DNA of 64,000 nucleotides, taken from the NCBI GenBank assembly GCA_022266195.1, contig WHVY01000001.1, positions 1,736,001 to 1,800,000 of the forward strand, given 5' to 3'. Position numbers and translations under genes: made by a program. The notes under the pieces were generated by a model, which worked only from the letters and a program-made list of their open reading frames with translations, made no database searches and was not told where the DNA came from. Below are positions 12,116-21,767 of the stretch, piece after piece. Source of the DNA: Tetranychus cinnabarinus (taxonomy: Eukaryota > Arthropoda > Arachnida > Trombidiformes > Tetranychidae). Numbering within the stretch: the first letter of the stretch is position 1; every line of letters starts with the position of its first letter.

Positions 12116-15100
12116 GATGATAGAATGAGTGTTCAGATTGGAAGTTGGAATATCAATAAATGATTTGAAATGAAAAGGATAGAAATATCGGAATAGAAAT
12201 TCACTGGAATAATTGAATAGGGATATAACTGAAGGATTAAGAACTGAGGAAAATTGAAATTTTAAGTTTGAAAAGGGCAATGAATTTGACGAATTATAAT
12301 AATTGGAAAAACAGTTGAAATTCAGGGAATTGAATAATGAAGAAACAAAAGAGAGAAGTTTGAAAACTTTCAGAGAGATTTGAGAAAATCTAAGATTAAA
12401 AGTTGAATTCAAAATTAAATTTGAAGTTGAATCAAAGCTAATGCTTTCTGCACTCGATGAGATCGACAAGTGAAGTGAGGGGGTTAACTTTTCTTTTGTC
12501 TTAGCGTTTTCCCAGGAGGGGGATGAATTGCTTTTCCCTAGATGGTAAAGTCGAAGGGGATTGGTTGAAAGTTTGTCCGGGTTAACACTGTTAACACTTT
12601 CTTTTGTTTTTACCGATGAGATAACAAAGCAACTGTATAACACATAAGTGTTCATAGCGTTCACTGTATTAACACTAATACTGTGACTGTTAGTATCATT
12701 GGCGCCAATCTGCCTTTTCTTTGTCTGGGCTCTGGTGACTCTTTTGTTATCTTTAATATCAGCTAACTGATTTACCAAATTTGGACTTTGATTAATAATG
12801 CTTTTATCAGCAGTTAAATATTTTCTTTTTGATTTTGGTTTTTTGGCTGAAATGGGAAATTTGTCCTTAAGATAATTTGCATTACTTGAAATTTCGGGCT
12901 TATTTTGATTAATTAATTCAATATTTGGGTTTGGATTTTCTAAGCTTGATATCTCATTAGAGATTGAGTCAAAATTTTGGTTAAGATTTGAATTTGAATT
13001 GGGTTTGTTAGATATATCATCAGATATTGTTTTTGGCTTAGTAAAGCTAATAGGAGTTGTTATTGGGGAATCAAATTTTAAGTTTAAGAAATTGTTTAAA
13101 TTTTGGTTGTCTTTTTGAATAATTAAGGGGGGCTCTAACTGATTAAAAGATTCATCAGAATCATTAGAATTTGCATTTTCTGAAAGATCTAAATCTGAAT
13201 CAATATCACTAAATGATGGATTAGGAACAAGAGAGGAAGAAATAGATTTAGATTTGAAAGTTTTGGCTGAATCTAAGTTTGAAGTTAAATTTTGATTAGG
13301 AGAATCAGATTGAGGAGTTTCATTTGAATTTGAATCTATGGCTTGATTTGAACTAGGAAGATTAAATTCTTCATTTTCTAAGAAAGTTTCAGGACTGAAA
13401 TATTGATTTTTCAATTTCAACATTCGGTCAGTTAGTTCTCCACGATATAATTTTGTATTGGAAACATTACAACTAAATAATCCTAGGTCTTCTAACTCTA
13501 AAAGTAGAAGTGAACCTTTTTGAATTCCGCAAACAAGATACGGACCATGAAATTTTTCTCTCAGCTTTTTTGAAATGGAAGAATCAACAGATTCATTTTT
13601 GACAAAAACAAAATCTCCTTCTCGATAGGGAGAAGAATGATGTAAAGCTTTTGTTCGGTTAATCTGATAAAGTTGTTGAGCATGTAAGCGAGCATAAGCT
13701 AACTTACGAGCTTGATTAACATTGAAATGTTCAGAATCAGGAAAATCTAAAAGGTTGTCCAATGGCTTTCTAGGGTGTCTACCGTAAACTAAGAAATAGG
13801 GTGAAAATCTTGTGATTTTATGAATAGAAGTATTAATTGCGAATAAAGATGCCTCAAGAGTATTTTTCAGGTTTTTAGTGTTATTAGCAATAACATAAGA
13901 TCTTAATCTCTCAGCTATCGTGCGATTACATCGCTCGACAATTCCTTGAGATTGAGGGTGGTAAGGATTGCTTTTCTCATGTTTAATTCCGTTATCTTTT
14001 AGGAACTGATGAACAGCTTCAGATGTGAAGTTTGTTCCCTGATCCGTTTGGATAACTTTAGGAAAACCATAAGTTTGAAAGATTGATTTTAGTAAGGAAA
14101 TAACTGTAGATGCAGTTTGATTAGTGGTTAATTCTGCAAGAACATATCTAGATAATATATCTACTAACACAATTATGTATTTCTTAACCTGATTTATGAC
14201 TATTGGGCCTTGAACGTCTAACTCGAATCGTTCAAATATCTCTTTAGGGATAGGCTTTGCGGAAGGATCAACGTATATAACGTTGGTTGGCTTAGCAATT
14301 TGGCAAATGATACAACTATCACAAAGTTGTTTGACTAAGTCAAATAAATATTGACACCAGAATCGTCTCGCTATCTGCAAATACGTCTTTTCAGGACCAA
14401 AGTGTCCTCCTAATGGACTTGTATGTTCATAAGTAAAGATGTCTTTGAGTAGATTTTCATCAATAACGAGTCTTGAACCAAATGGAGTGTTTATGTCTTT
14501 ACGGTACAATAAACCATCTCTAATAATATATCGTTTCAAAGCGATTCGATCATTATTTTTGTAGAGAGTAATGATTTTCTGTATCTCGGGATTCTGACTT
14601 TGACTAGTTCTGACTTTATCTTTCCAGATACTAATTTCAGTTGGAGTGGGTTGGAGAGAAGTTTTGAGATGTTGAGTTTCAGTAGTTGTTGTAAAACAAA
14701 TAGCAGGGAGAAAATGTAGATCATTCAAATGATGGATTTCAGAGAAACATAAAGTATTCAAACCAATATCATAATAGTGATTATCTGAGGGATCGGAGAT
14801 ATAATCAGTTAGATATATGCGATCTAAGAATTCTTCTTCAGGATCGATGATCTTTCGGTGTGACCAGAAATTTTGGTATCGGCTAAAACAATCAGGAGGA
14901 TGGGTAGAACCTTTCTTGTAAATAACTTTGAAGTTATAAGTGGAAAGCATGATGGACCATCTTTGTAAACGGGAGTTTTTAAAGTTGGTCTTGGTTAACT
15001 GACACAGGGCGTGGTGATCAGTTTCAATGAGGAAAAGTTCACCATCAAGATAATGAGAAAATTTGTTGATACCAACAAATATCGCTAAAAGCTCTTTTTC

Positions 15101-18100
15101 AGAAATGGAATAATGGCGTTGATACTTTTGAAGTTTTTGAGAATAAAATGAAAGAGGTAACCAGTCTTTAACTTCTTCAATAGGAGTTTCAGGGTTAAAA
15201 GAGGAAGAATTAGGATCTTCTTGTAAAAGGATTCCACCAACTGCATGGTCTGATGCATCGGCAGAGATTTTTCTTCTAAGATTAGGGTCAAAATGGACTA
15301 AAAGAGTAGTGGCAATAAGTGAATCTTTAAGAGTATCGAGAGTTTTCTTGTCATCAGGCAAAATTCGGAATCTTTTCTCTTTGGAGATTAAACGGTATAG
15401 AGGAGCAGCAAGAGTAGAAAAGTTTGGGATGTATCTTGAAAAGTAGTTGTAACATCCTAGAATCGATTGCAATTCTCGAACGTTACGAGGGTAAGGTAAA
15501 TTTTTCAGGGCTTCGACCTTTTTGGGATCAGGTCTGATTCCTTTACCAGATACAAGGTGTCCAAGGAGTAAAATCTCTTCAAAGCCAAGGTGACATTTTT
15601 CCAATTTGATTTTCAAATTGTATTGCTTGAGTCTATTAAGAACCATTTCAGTATTGGTAAGAAGTTCGGAGAAAGTTTTTCCTACAACAGGTACATCATC
15701 AAAATAACCAATGCATTTACGATAGTTAATACCATCGAGGACTTGATTCATCATTCGTTGGAAGATGAATGGAGCACTCGCCAGACCCATTGGTAATCTT
15801 TTATAATGATATTTTCCATCGGGCGTGACGAAGACTGTCTTTTCACGTTCACCTGGAGGAAGTTCTATCTGGTGATAGCCTTGTGCGAGGTCAAATATGT
15901 TGAAGTATTTGCCTCCGCGAACCACTTCTAGACAATCGTCTATTCGAGGCATCGGATACTTAGGAACTTTTGTGAGACGATTGAGTCGTCTATAATCAAT
16001 TACCATTCTGAATGAACCATCAGGCTTTGAAACAAGGATAGCAGGGGAACCACCTGGAGCGGTGCTATCTTCAATAATATCATTATCTTTCATTTCTTGG
16101 ATGATCTTTTGGAATTCAATTCGTCTATGACGAGCACAATTATAAGGTTCTTGGAAAGGAACTTCTTGATTATCCAAATCAATTTTGATTGGACAAACAT
16201 TGGAAGGAACGAGTCCCAAATCACTTTTAGATTGTGAAAAGCTCGATTGAAATGAGTCTATTAGATCGACCAATTGTTCTTGATATTGTTGAGGTAAATC
16301 TGGATTTACACGTTCAGCTACTCGATTTCTAAATGGTTGAATTTTTATCTCGGAATGCTCTTCAGGAGTAATGAATTCACACTTTGCCATAAGTGCTGGG
16401 GAATTATCAATTTGAATAGGAATATTAATGGGTTTCTTAGAAGTACGATGATCAATGATATAATTATTTTTTGGATCAGAAGGGTTTGAGGATAAAATAG
16501 TTTGATCGAAGATTTGTGTAGTTTCTTCTGGCGTACAGAAGCGAAATAGGAAATTAGGGTCCAAAGGTTCAGAATTAAAATACTCGGAACATGTAGTTAC
16601 ATATTCGTTACCATCAGATTTTAACTGGAAATAATATAAGTGAAGGAAAGCGTTGCCAATCAAACAAACTGGTTCGAAATCTTTGACGATATGGAGTCGA
16701 AAGACTCTGGATTCAGGCATCGAGGGATGCTTTACCACAGCATAGGCAAAACCATGAGACGGCACATATTGCTTTGCAGCAATTCCCTTTAAAGTTCTTG
16801 TAAAAGGTATTATGTGTGCACCAAGCTCTTCGGCGATATTAGCATCAAGAGCAGAAATTGTTGAGCCTGTATCCAACAAGACTCTACCTTCTCTGACAAT
16901 CTCACGATTTGGCTTACAGAGTTTAAAAACGGCTTGCGGCATATGTAGAAGATTTTCATCTCCTAATTGTGTCAAAGGAGGAACTGTAGGTACAGTTGAG
17001 AGCGTAAAAGCTATGTCGGTAGTTCGAACAGCGGATGTCTCAATTTCTTGAGAAATCTGGGTTATGGCAAGGTTTGATGAAGCGGATGGAGTGGATGAAG
17101 TGGGATTTGATGGTTGTTGAGTAGTAGTAGGGGCTGAAATTGCTCGGACATGAGGAGGATTACGAGGTTGTTGAGAATTGTTTCGAAGAGGAAAGTTTTG
17201 AGGTCGTTTACGACATTGGGAAACAAGATGACCAGGAGTTTTACAATAGTTGCATACGATGCGATTTGAAGAAGGATTGTTTGAATTTCTTGAATTGGGA
17301 GGGTAAGGCCTACTATCAGGTCTACGGAGCAAAGAGTTTAAATTTGAAGGTTTGTTGGGTTGACTGGAATTTTGAGAGTTTGTTTGCTCTTTAGTGGATT
17401 TAAAGTTTTTGTTTTGCTCATATTCGAAGTGCTTTCGAATCAAAAGATTGGTGATCTTAGGTAGATCATCATTCAATCCAAGGGTATTGATCTCATAGAG
17501 GATATTTTGAGGTAAATGATTAAGAAGCTCTAATTTGAATATTTCTTCAGTATATGTTCCTACTGCTTTAGTCAATGCAGTTCGGAGTTTGAGGAGGAAA
17601 GTATTTGGGTGATCTGAAGGATTATATTTAAGTTGACGGAGTTGAAATTGAGCAGAATAGGTCATAGCGGGAGTTTGAATAAGTTTTATAAGTTCAGCAA
17701 GATACGTTTGATAATTTGTGATCGAGGAGTCGATCGAGTTAGCTAAAGCTAGAATCTCATGAGCAAGAGATTTTTTGAAACATCTAAGTCTGGTAGAATC
17801 ATCACAGTTTTCTTGTTCTAATCTTTGTCTAGTTTTCTTAATGAAATCGTACATATCTTCTCCTTTAACAAATTCAGGGACAAATGGATCTTGCTTAAGG
17901 ACTGATAGAGCTTGAACAAGAGTATTATTGTCATAACCAACATTAGAAGCATGGCTTAATGAAGGCGGAGGGGGAAGATTTGGAGAGTAAGGAGGGGGTT
18001 CAATGTTAGCGCCTAACGATTGTAGGACTTCGACAAGCTTACGAATAATACCAGCAGCGAAGGGGAGTGAGTAGATGTCGGTAGAGGTTGATCTCAATAG

Positions 18101-18430
18101 CGCATCGCGATCTCGACCCAAATTTCGGATTATAGTTTGAAGTTCGTCTTCAGTTAGTCCTTTTTCTCGACATGCGGTTAGCCAATCAGGAAGTTCAACT
18201 GAGCTGATCTCTGAAACTGGAAGACTTTTGATTTCTTCGACAGTCAGGTTTTCACCAGCTATTGCCAGATGAGTTGTGATTGCATCGAGGAGTCGCTTTA
18301 AAGCAAGTGAAGGTATAGACACATTGATAGACCATGTACGTAGGATTTCAATAGCGGCAACAGAAGTAATTTCACCAACAATAGGAGTATCATCGGGAAC
18401 TTGATATCGATTTCGACGTCGATTTGCCAT
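8129..18430 (-). CDS. Single-frame gag-pol-accessory ORF, 3,433 aa
   Basis: It encodes the structural and replication proteins of the element. Residues 1-380 form a Gag region with a PPPY motif near 147. A CX2CX4HX4C zinc knuckle starts at Cys393. The aspartic protease motif is LLDTGS, with Asp520. In the reverse transcriptase YFDD is at 909-912, followed by RNase H. The integrase has an HX6H...CX2C zinc domain from His1336 and a catalytic D,D35E set at Asp1405, Asp1463 and Glu1499. A GPY/F-like module ends near 1660. Residues 1665-1915 are an Asn/Ser/Asp-rich tail, and about 1915-2105 is a Phe/Ser-rich stretch that looks like read-through of a spacer. From Met2106 a different protein begins (see the accessory entry). 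Gag and pol share one frame, so no ribosomal frameshift is needed. The start at 18430 is the first in-frame Met of the ORF. Confidence 0.92.
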   Translation of the reverse strand: MANRRRNRYQVPDDTPIVGEITSVAAIEILRTWSINVSIPSLALKRLLDAITTHLAIAGENLTVEEIKSLPVSEISSVELPDWLTACREKGLTEDELQTIIRNLGRDRDALLRSTSTDIYSLPFAAGIIRKLVEVLQSLGANIEPPPYSPNLPPPPSLSHASNVGYDNNTLVQALSVLKQDPFVPEFVKGEDMYDFIKKTRQRLEQENCDDSTRLRCFKKSLAHEILALANSIDSSITNYQTYLAELIKLIQTPAMTYSAQFQLRQLKYNPSDHPNTFLLKLRTALTKAVGTYTEEIFKLELLNHLPQNILYEINTLGLNDDLPKITNLLIRKHFEYEQNKNFKSTKEQTNSQNSSQPNKPSNLNSLLRRPDSRPYPPNSRNSNNPSSNRIVCNYCKTPGHLVSQCRKRPQNFPLRNNSQQPRNPPHVRAISAPTTTQQPSNPTSSTPSASSNLAITQISQEIETSAVRTTDIAFTLSTVPTVPPLTQLGDENLLHMPQAVFKLCKPNREIVREGRVLLDTGSTISALDANIAEELGAHIIPFTRTLKGIAAKQYVPSHGFAYAVVKHPSMPESRVFRLHIVKDFEPVCLIGNAFLHLYYFQLKSDGNEYVTTCSEYFNSEPLDPNFLFRFCTPEETTQIFDQTILSSNPSDPKNNYIIDHRTSKKPINIPIQIDNSPALMAKCEFITPEEHSEIKIQPFRNRVAERVNPDLPQQYQEQLVDLIDSFQSSFSQSKSDLGLVPSNVCPIKIDLDNQEVPFQEPYNCARHRRIEFQKIIQEMKDNDIIEDSTAPGGSPAILVSKPDGSFRMVIDYRRLNRLTKVPKYPMPRIDDCLEVVRGGKYFNIFDLAQGYHQIELPPGEREKTVFVTPDGKYHYKRLPMGLASAPFIFQRMMNQVLDGINYRKCIGYFDDVPVVGKTFSELLTNTEMVLNRLKQYNLKIKLEKCHLGFEEILLLGHLVSGKGIRPDPKKVEALKNLPYPRNVRELQSILGCYNYFSRYIPNFSTLAAPLYRLISKEKRFRILPDDKKTLDTLKDSLIATTLLVHFDPNLRRKISADASDHAVGGILLQEDPNSSSFNPETPIEEVKDWLPLSFYSQKLQKYQRHYSISEKELLAIFVGINKFSHYLDGELFLIETDHHALCQLTKTNFKNSRLQRWSIMLSTYNFKVIYKKGSTHPPDCFSRYQNFWSHRKIIDPEEEFLDRIYLTDYISDPSDNHYYDIGLNTLCFSEIHHLNDLHFLPAICFTTTTETQHLKTSLQPTPTEISIWKDKVRTSQSQNPEIQKIITLYKNNDRIALKRYIIRDGLLYRKDINTPFGSRLVIDENLLKDIFTYEHTSPLGGHFGPEKTYLQIARRFWCQYLFDLVKQLCDSCIICQIAKPTNVIYVDPSAKPIPKEIFERFELDVQGPIVINQVKKYIIVLVDILSRYVLAELTTNQTASTVISLLKSIFQTYGFPKVIQTDQGTNFTSEAVHQFLKDNGIKHEKSNPYHPQSQGIVERCNRTIAERLRSYVIANNTKNLKNTLEASLFAINTSIHKITRFSPYFLVYGRHPRKPLDNLLDFPDSEHFNVNQARKLAYARLHAQQLYQINRTKALHHSSPYREGDFVFVKNESVDSSISKKLREKFHGPYLVCGIQKGSLLLLELEDLGLFSCNVSNTKLYRGELTDRMLKLKNQYFSPETFLENEEFNLPSSNQAIDSNSNETPQSDSPNQNLTSNLDSAKTFKSKSISSSLVPNPSFSDIDSDLDLSENANSNDSDESFNQLEPPLIIQKDNQNLNNFLNLKFDSPITTPISFTKPKTISDDISNKPNSNSNLNQNFDSISNEISSLENPNPNIELINQNKPEISSNANYLKDKFPISAKKPKSKRKYLTADKSIINQSPNLVNQLADIKDNKRVTRAQTKKRQIGANDTNSHSISVNTVNAMNTYVLYSCFVISSVKTKESVNSVNPDKLSTNPLRLYHLGKSNSSPSWENAKTKEKLTPSLHLSISSSAESISFDSTSNLILNSTFNLRFSQISLKVFKLLSFVSSLFNSLNFNCFSNYYNSSNSLPFSNLKFQFSSVLNPSVISLFNYSSEFLFRYFYPFHFKSFIDIPTSNLNTHSIIMNPSKKPLKTIIEKVMPTGETVRVPSPQSQPSSPPLLNVYPDKDLVPATYSDDPKTTILVPKPPKQLTTRILAPPLRIQGSCSTVPSHSSEPSKTLPPLPPPNTKYTSKNFDFQSLVGSDSDDELSAHRIPRVPKPSQESAASSSNRELIPYAGPKSTQLYVTGIDLRPNPLVDTGVFKVPLPHLGKRRSEDMNAPQKAFAGPIDRNSLKVTEHHRASTTKQLELSYPSQSCHTPPNSTDSSDSETPSKQPKVWPERYLKPSEYPFEPNQYPAPLPRDPLPDFSSDERFLEVKEIISKKAKAYSELKEKFNLMIREKLYLNLYNDDKIKSIQLPPIPHGITIAQVTNTEIDEIEKTLRCYFCEQIALDPKECRSCRSCYCNACIEWLRELITVLGLFPLHHPHQFLCILPQCVKYYAPKDDYPFFQLLSNPQTLEVYNRSLFKCRRMLCSSSFPPSSFLNHEKNCRSGLFIEEFDFKIDLPFVSNPIREELLKSPKSIANFLPAHLKTGDIEPPKNQIDHTNQWYEKMVLWACLSSMKNDDPTDPLLNPIAIRSLAHFSLNFWDCYKRVRDPTHPISETEEFIQNVVGFDPIFGEKPDPIIFPPRPRTIKWSQVPFYLLNDSEEWVNVARGIPPRYNRHFEKTLSPDSNLEPMPFIRIDPLERVSPQRREQIIQHATTYFPSMRGVQRTPTGPTSTNPDRLQNRRNKTELATRNFHRLTQIHMPPLRDNTERLIRQNIEDHPSPLTTFCIHMAYCRIDGKAVNSEQNALRPRPVWIVIVDGYRNIVFESLVNYDNITRMDTRFHGLTERDIKHAKSFPAIKDQVLTFFLAATAIVGSGLINILHSLELDEYEILSLTPKLREITQFFSPYRESPASLSLISFLLFPGFVIRAEPHSPAVEAITSMNLYMSYWQDIEALAGTRTGIHHLNMSQTCGNKNVAHLFNKYSKRVNKGEAQWPDDWSYTIRHGEPKFDNRCVRPKVPLDPQYQEADKHDSSYSIQPYASSESSVETVVNKPASPPQQIPTMPVTHSIPEPIDIQLIDLAGEDPQWSDIIVEEPSSPTEIVPKEEPIPDQATEPSAEVPTQASSSSRNETEQSQSDPIAAPSRPSTPEIIEPENSQEIQQVEAVQGPSSDRSDSQSTQDAEAIIPELPPPRLELLNSPTESISSQRSRSESGSSSSSAETFNDNCSEFLGASETNSGSTSTSSSATNLSNPEASTTETSTSYPRSSLSSDPSSSSSQPSDPPQPRRPIERIRIPPSPFRRPGNQIQYQSDTSNPDSPGYTSTGSSSSNTTVIERPIYPSQIRTHPFYPTRQRSSSADSAYNRRP

Positions 18431-18781
18431 ATTGAAGAGACTTAGAGTTTATGAATAGAGTTGCTGAATGAAGGATTACCACTTGAGTGATGAGATGAGA
18501 ACAGAGTTCTTTGAACAGGCTTAAATAAGCGTTGAAGGAATCTTGTTTTAAGATTTTGAATCAGAGTTAATCAGTAAATACAGAAACCAAAAGGTTTGAA
18601 GATTTCACAAGCAGGACAGAGGGATATTCATAAAGAATCTTTTGTGAAGTAAGGATGTGTGAAGAAAGAGTTCTTGAACCAAACACAGAAAAACAGATCA
18701 CTCAGAGAGATTGACTCTTTTGAGCTACGAAGGTGTAAGGAACCAAGAGGAACAGAGAATGAGACAGGGGAACACAAGACA
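18431..18781 (-). other. Retrotransposon 5' leader
   Basis: The untranslated stretch between the primer-binding site and the gag start codon at 18430. Packaging or dimerisation signals would be expected here, but none can be named from sequence alone. The ORFs seen in it look like chance. Confidence 0.5.
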
Positions 18782-18799
18782 ATCCTGCCAAGGTCGCCA
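18782..18799 (-). other. Primer-binding site, tRNA-Arg-like
   Basis: Two bases inside the 5' LTR the minus strand reads TGGCGACCTTGGCAGGAT, which can pair with a tRNA 3' end of the form CCTGC-CAAGGTC-G-CCA. The TGGCGACC start is shared with tRNA-Arg-primed insect gypsy-type elements such as mdg1 and 412 (from memory of that group). The assignment to Arg is by similarity only. Confidence 0.7.
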
Positions 18800-18801
18800 A
18801 G

Positions 18802-19885
18802 TGAAAGGTTCGTCGGTGCGGAAATCTGATAGAAGACTGCTAACTTGCTTTCACTACAAGTTGTTAAGGTTCGTTTTGGATCGTCACAGTATTTCACTTA
18901 TCTAACTCTCAGTTCTTAGAGATATCTCAATCAGAGATGAAGCACACAAATAGTACAAGAGTATTTAACTGAATTAACTTTATTAAGTTTTAAGAATAAG
19001 AATAAGAGGAACTTGAATTAAGATTGATTATGGGGTTCACCATAAGGACATAAGAATAACTATTAAAGTTGAAACACGGAGATTACAATGGAATTGTATC
19101 TTTAAGAGACTTCATTAGAAGTATAGTTGAGAATAAAAAGATGGGCTTCAATTGGGAAATTGAGCATAAGGGTGACTTCATTAAAATTGTAAGAGTACAA
19201 AATGAGGGAAAATATGAAGTGATGTTGAGGACTACAGTACGGGGTATTGAAGTGAAGTAAAAAAGGAAAAATCTTGGATTTTATATCGAATTAAAACAAA
19301 GGAAGAAAATTTGGAGGGAATTAAGATGAAAGAGAAAGGTTGACTCTGTCTATGTTTGTCTAGCTTGGTAACAGTACCAAAATGAATGACTCTTGGGGTA
19401 AGAGTACTGATAAGAAGCGTTACTAAGCTAGCTGTCTTAACCTCTACATATGTCACAAGACATTTTTAATCATGTCAGATCTCTAAAGAGATAAGCATAG
19501 CTTTCTCTGTACATTATGAGTGTTAATCAGAGTTAAAAAGCGTTAGTTAAAAGAAAGGGATTTTACGTCTTCTTTCTTTTTGTGCATTAACTTTTCAACT
19601 TAAATTTAGAGTCTGAGTTGATCCAAATTAAATGATCAACTTTTACAATTCAGATGGATTTGAATAAGGATGATTGAGGTTTTCATGGCTTATGATAACT
19701 ATCAAAGTACCTTAAGTAATATCTAATAAAGATGAATAAATATTTAAGAGTTAAAACAAATTGAAATGAGTTTAAAATGAATCTAAATTAAAGATTGAAT
19801 TAAAAAGAGGCAAAAGTTGAATCTAAGATTCGGAATAGAGAGCATATCATTGAACAAGTTCAATAAGTAAGAATTCTACCCTTCA
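18802..19885 (-). repeat. 5' LTR (1,084 bp)
   Basis: The direct copy of 7003-8086. As the upstream LTR on the minus strand it should carry the element's promoter and RNA start. I did not identify a confident core promoter within it. It is followed at 19886-19889 by TAAT, the right copy of the target-site duplication. Confidence 0.95.
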
Positions 19886-21767
19886 TAATTGAAGCCAGTG
19901 TTTTTACCCAAGTTACCCAAATTACCCATTTCCTGAAGTCAATGTTAAGACAAAGTAAAATTCATTGTATCATGTAAATTTGATTACAGTTTATTTAGTC
20001 TTCGCCGAAGCAAACATTTTACGCTTTGGCCATTGCATAAGCTTTGCAAGTTACAATTTATATCATTGTTAAGCTGTTAAACATCATCACTTTGTAAACT
20101 CAACATTCCTCGAATTTCATCAAAAACTTAAATCTCTCCCAACTCGCCTTTCCCATCACTTATCTTCATCTCTATCCTCATCATCCTTATTCCTCTTCCT
20201 CCTCTCACTGTTCGCGTGGCTCTTGATCTTACATTTTGTCTCTTCGCTCATTGAGAATGAGAAAAAAATGTTTTCTCAAAGAGACAAAAGTTGAACATTT
20301 AACCCTCAAAGTTACTGGAAACTAAAGCATAACTTCCCTTGTAGCATCCTCATCTTGATCCTCATCGTTATGACCAACAGTGAGACCGGATGTAATTCAA
20401 GTTAACCTTAGCCTTGAACAGAGAAAACGTTTGAAAGGCGAAAACGTTTCCACAACATTTTAGCTTCAAACAGACTTCGTAAAACTTACCGAAGCTAAAC
20501 TCACCAAAACTAAAAGGCAAATCTTTCTAGACTAGCAAAAGGCTGCTTTCAGTCAATTAATCGTCACACTTGTCTTTGGTTATTGACCAAAAATTGATGC
20601 TAATTTACAAGTTTCCAAGTCACAATTAAAGCAACATAATCAATAGTTAATCACTGGTTCGAGTGACTGGCTTTGGTTTGGCTTATTGTTAACATCATTA
20701 TTATTATGTTTATCATGATTGGTTTAAATTTTTGGGTTTTAATCAACAAAAGGGCAAACCTTATCAACAATTTATGTTTATTTTTGCCGTATTTTCATCG
20801 TTACTTTTGTATCTAACAACGTTGTTTATGTTATTTGTTTCAATCATTTGCAAATTGCTACAATCATGCTTAGCTATACATTTTGATTTATAATGCCCTT
20901 TTTCCCTGAACTCACCCTGTTTCTTTTCAGGTTGGGTTCAATCATTCTCACATTAATCTTTTCACATTCACTAAACTTTCTATTCTCATCCAAACTTCAA
21001 CTCTTTCCATTGAACTTAAATTACATCTTTTTACACCAATATGTATGCAAGAAAAATCAACAATTAACTTAATTTACTTCAAAATTTACATTAGTCAAAA
21101 GTTGAGAAAAAAGAACCAAACAAATCTCATTTTCATGTATTGTCTCAATTTATGCATCAATTTAGCCTTAAGACTTTAAAGTCTATAAAAGGAAACACAT
21201 TTATTGATTGGCAATATTCAATATCAACATTATCATTGACAATTTACCTAATTGAACTGATTCACTTGAAATTTATGGACTTTTCATGTTCAACTTAACA
21301 AGGTTTTAAATGATTAAAATAAGTCACAAATAAAGTCACTTTGCTCTTTACTCTTAATGGTCTTGTTTCAAGTAATGAAAGTAGTAATTTGAAACCAGAA
21401 AAACTTCTCGCCTGGTTCCGCTCAAACCGGTTAAAGAAAGGATAAATTACTTCCGAAAACTCCTCTTCAGAGCATCATAGACTATGAATAGACAAAAGTT
21501 CAGAGGTTACAAGAATCAATGATTAATCAATTGACTTGATCAAACTCCATTTTATGGATCAGACCAAAACTGACCATCTTTACGAGTCAATTTCAAGTGA
21601 TTTACTAGTCAAGTCTATAAAATTGTACAAAATTTCTGTTCTTTCATGTTCCCTTCAGAAGCAAGTTATTTATTTTAAGGGTAAAATGTTGATTAGCTGA
21701 ACCTGTAAACATTGACAATAATTATTTATACAATTTGCTTTAATTTAAATATTTGTTTCATCAACAG
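19886..21767. other. Spacer or intron upstream of the tetraspanin exons
   Basis: AT-rich, with a pyrimidine-rich patch at 20130-20210. The first coding exon of the tetraspanin (N-terminus and TM1) was looked for here and not found, so this may be intron whose 5' exon lies left of the retrotransposon or outside the window. Confidence 0.45.
21184..21191 (+). promoter_or_regulatory. TATA-box-like TATAAAAG
   Basis: A canonical TATAAAAG on the plus strand about 580 bp upstream of the first recovered tetraspanin exon. No initiator, start codon or donor site can be tied to it, and such motifs are frequent by chance in DNA this AT-rich. Confidence 0.2.

Larger units (their letters stand above)
7003..19885 (-). 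mobile_element. Complete Ty3/gypsy-type LTR retrotransposon, about 12.9 kb, with non-env accessory region
   Basis: Two direct 1,084-bp LTRs (7003-8086 and 18802-19885) bound the element and look identical by eye. It is flanked by the 4-bp duplication TAAT (6999-7002 and 19886-19889). The 5' LTR is the right-hand copy, so transcription runs on the minus strand. In element order: 5' LTR, primer-binding site, a leader of about 350 bp, one ORF of 3,433 codons, a short polypurine tract and the 3' LTR. The pol order is protease, reverse transcriptase, RNase H, integrase, which marks Ty3/gypsy rather than Ty1/copia. No chromodomain or envelope-like protein is apparent. Identical LTRs and an undamaged ORF point to a recent insertion that may still be competent. 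It lies upstream of the repeat-protein gene and between that gene and the recovered tetraspanin exons. Confidence 0.93.
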
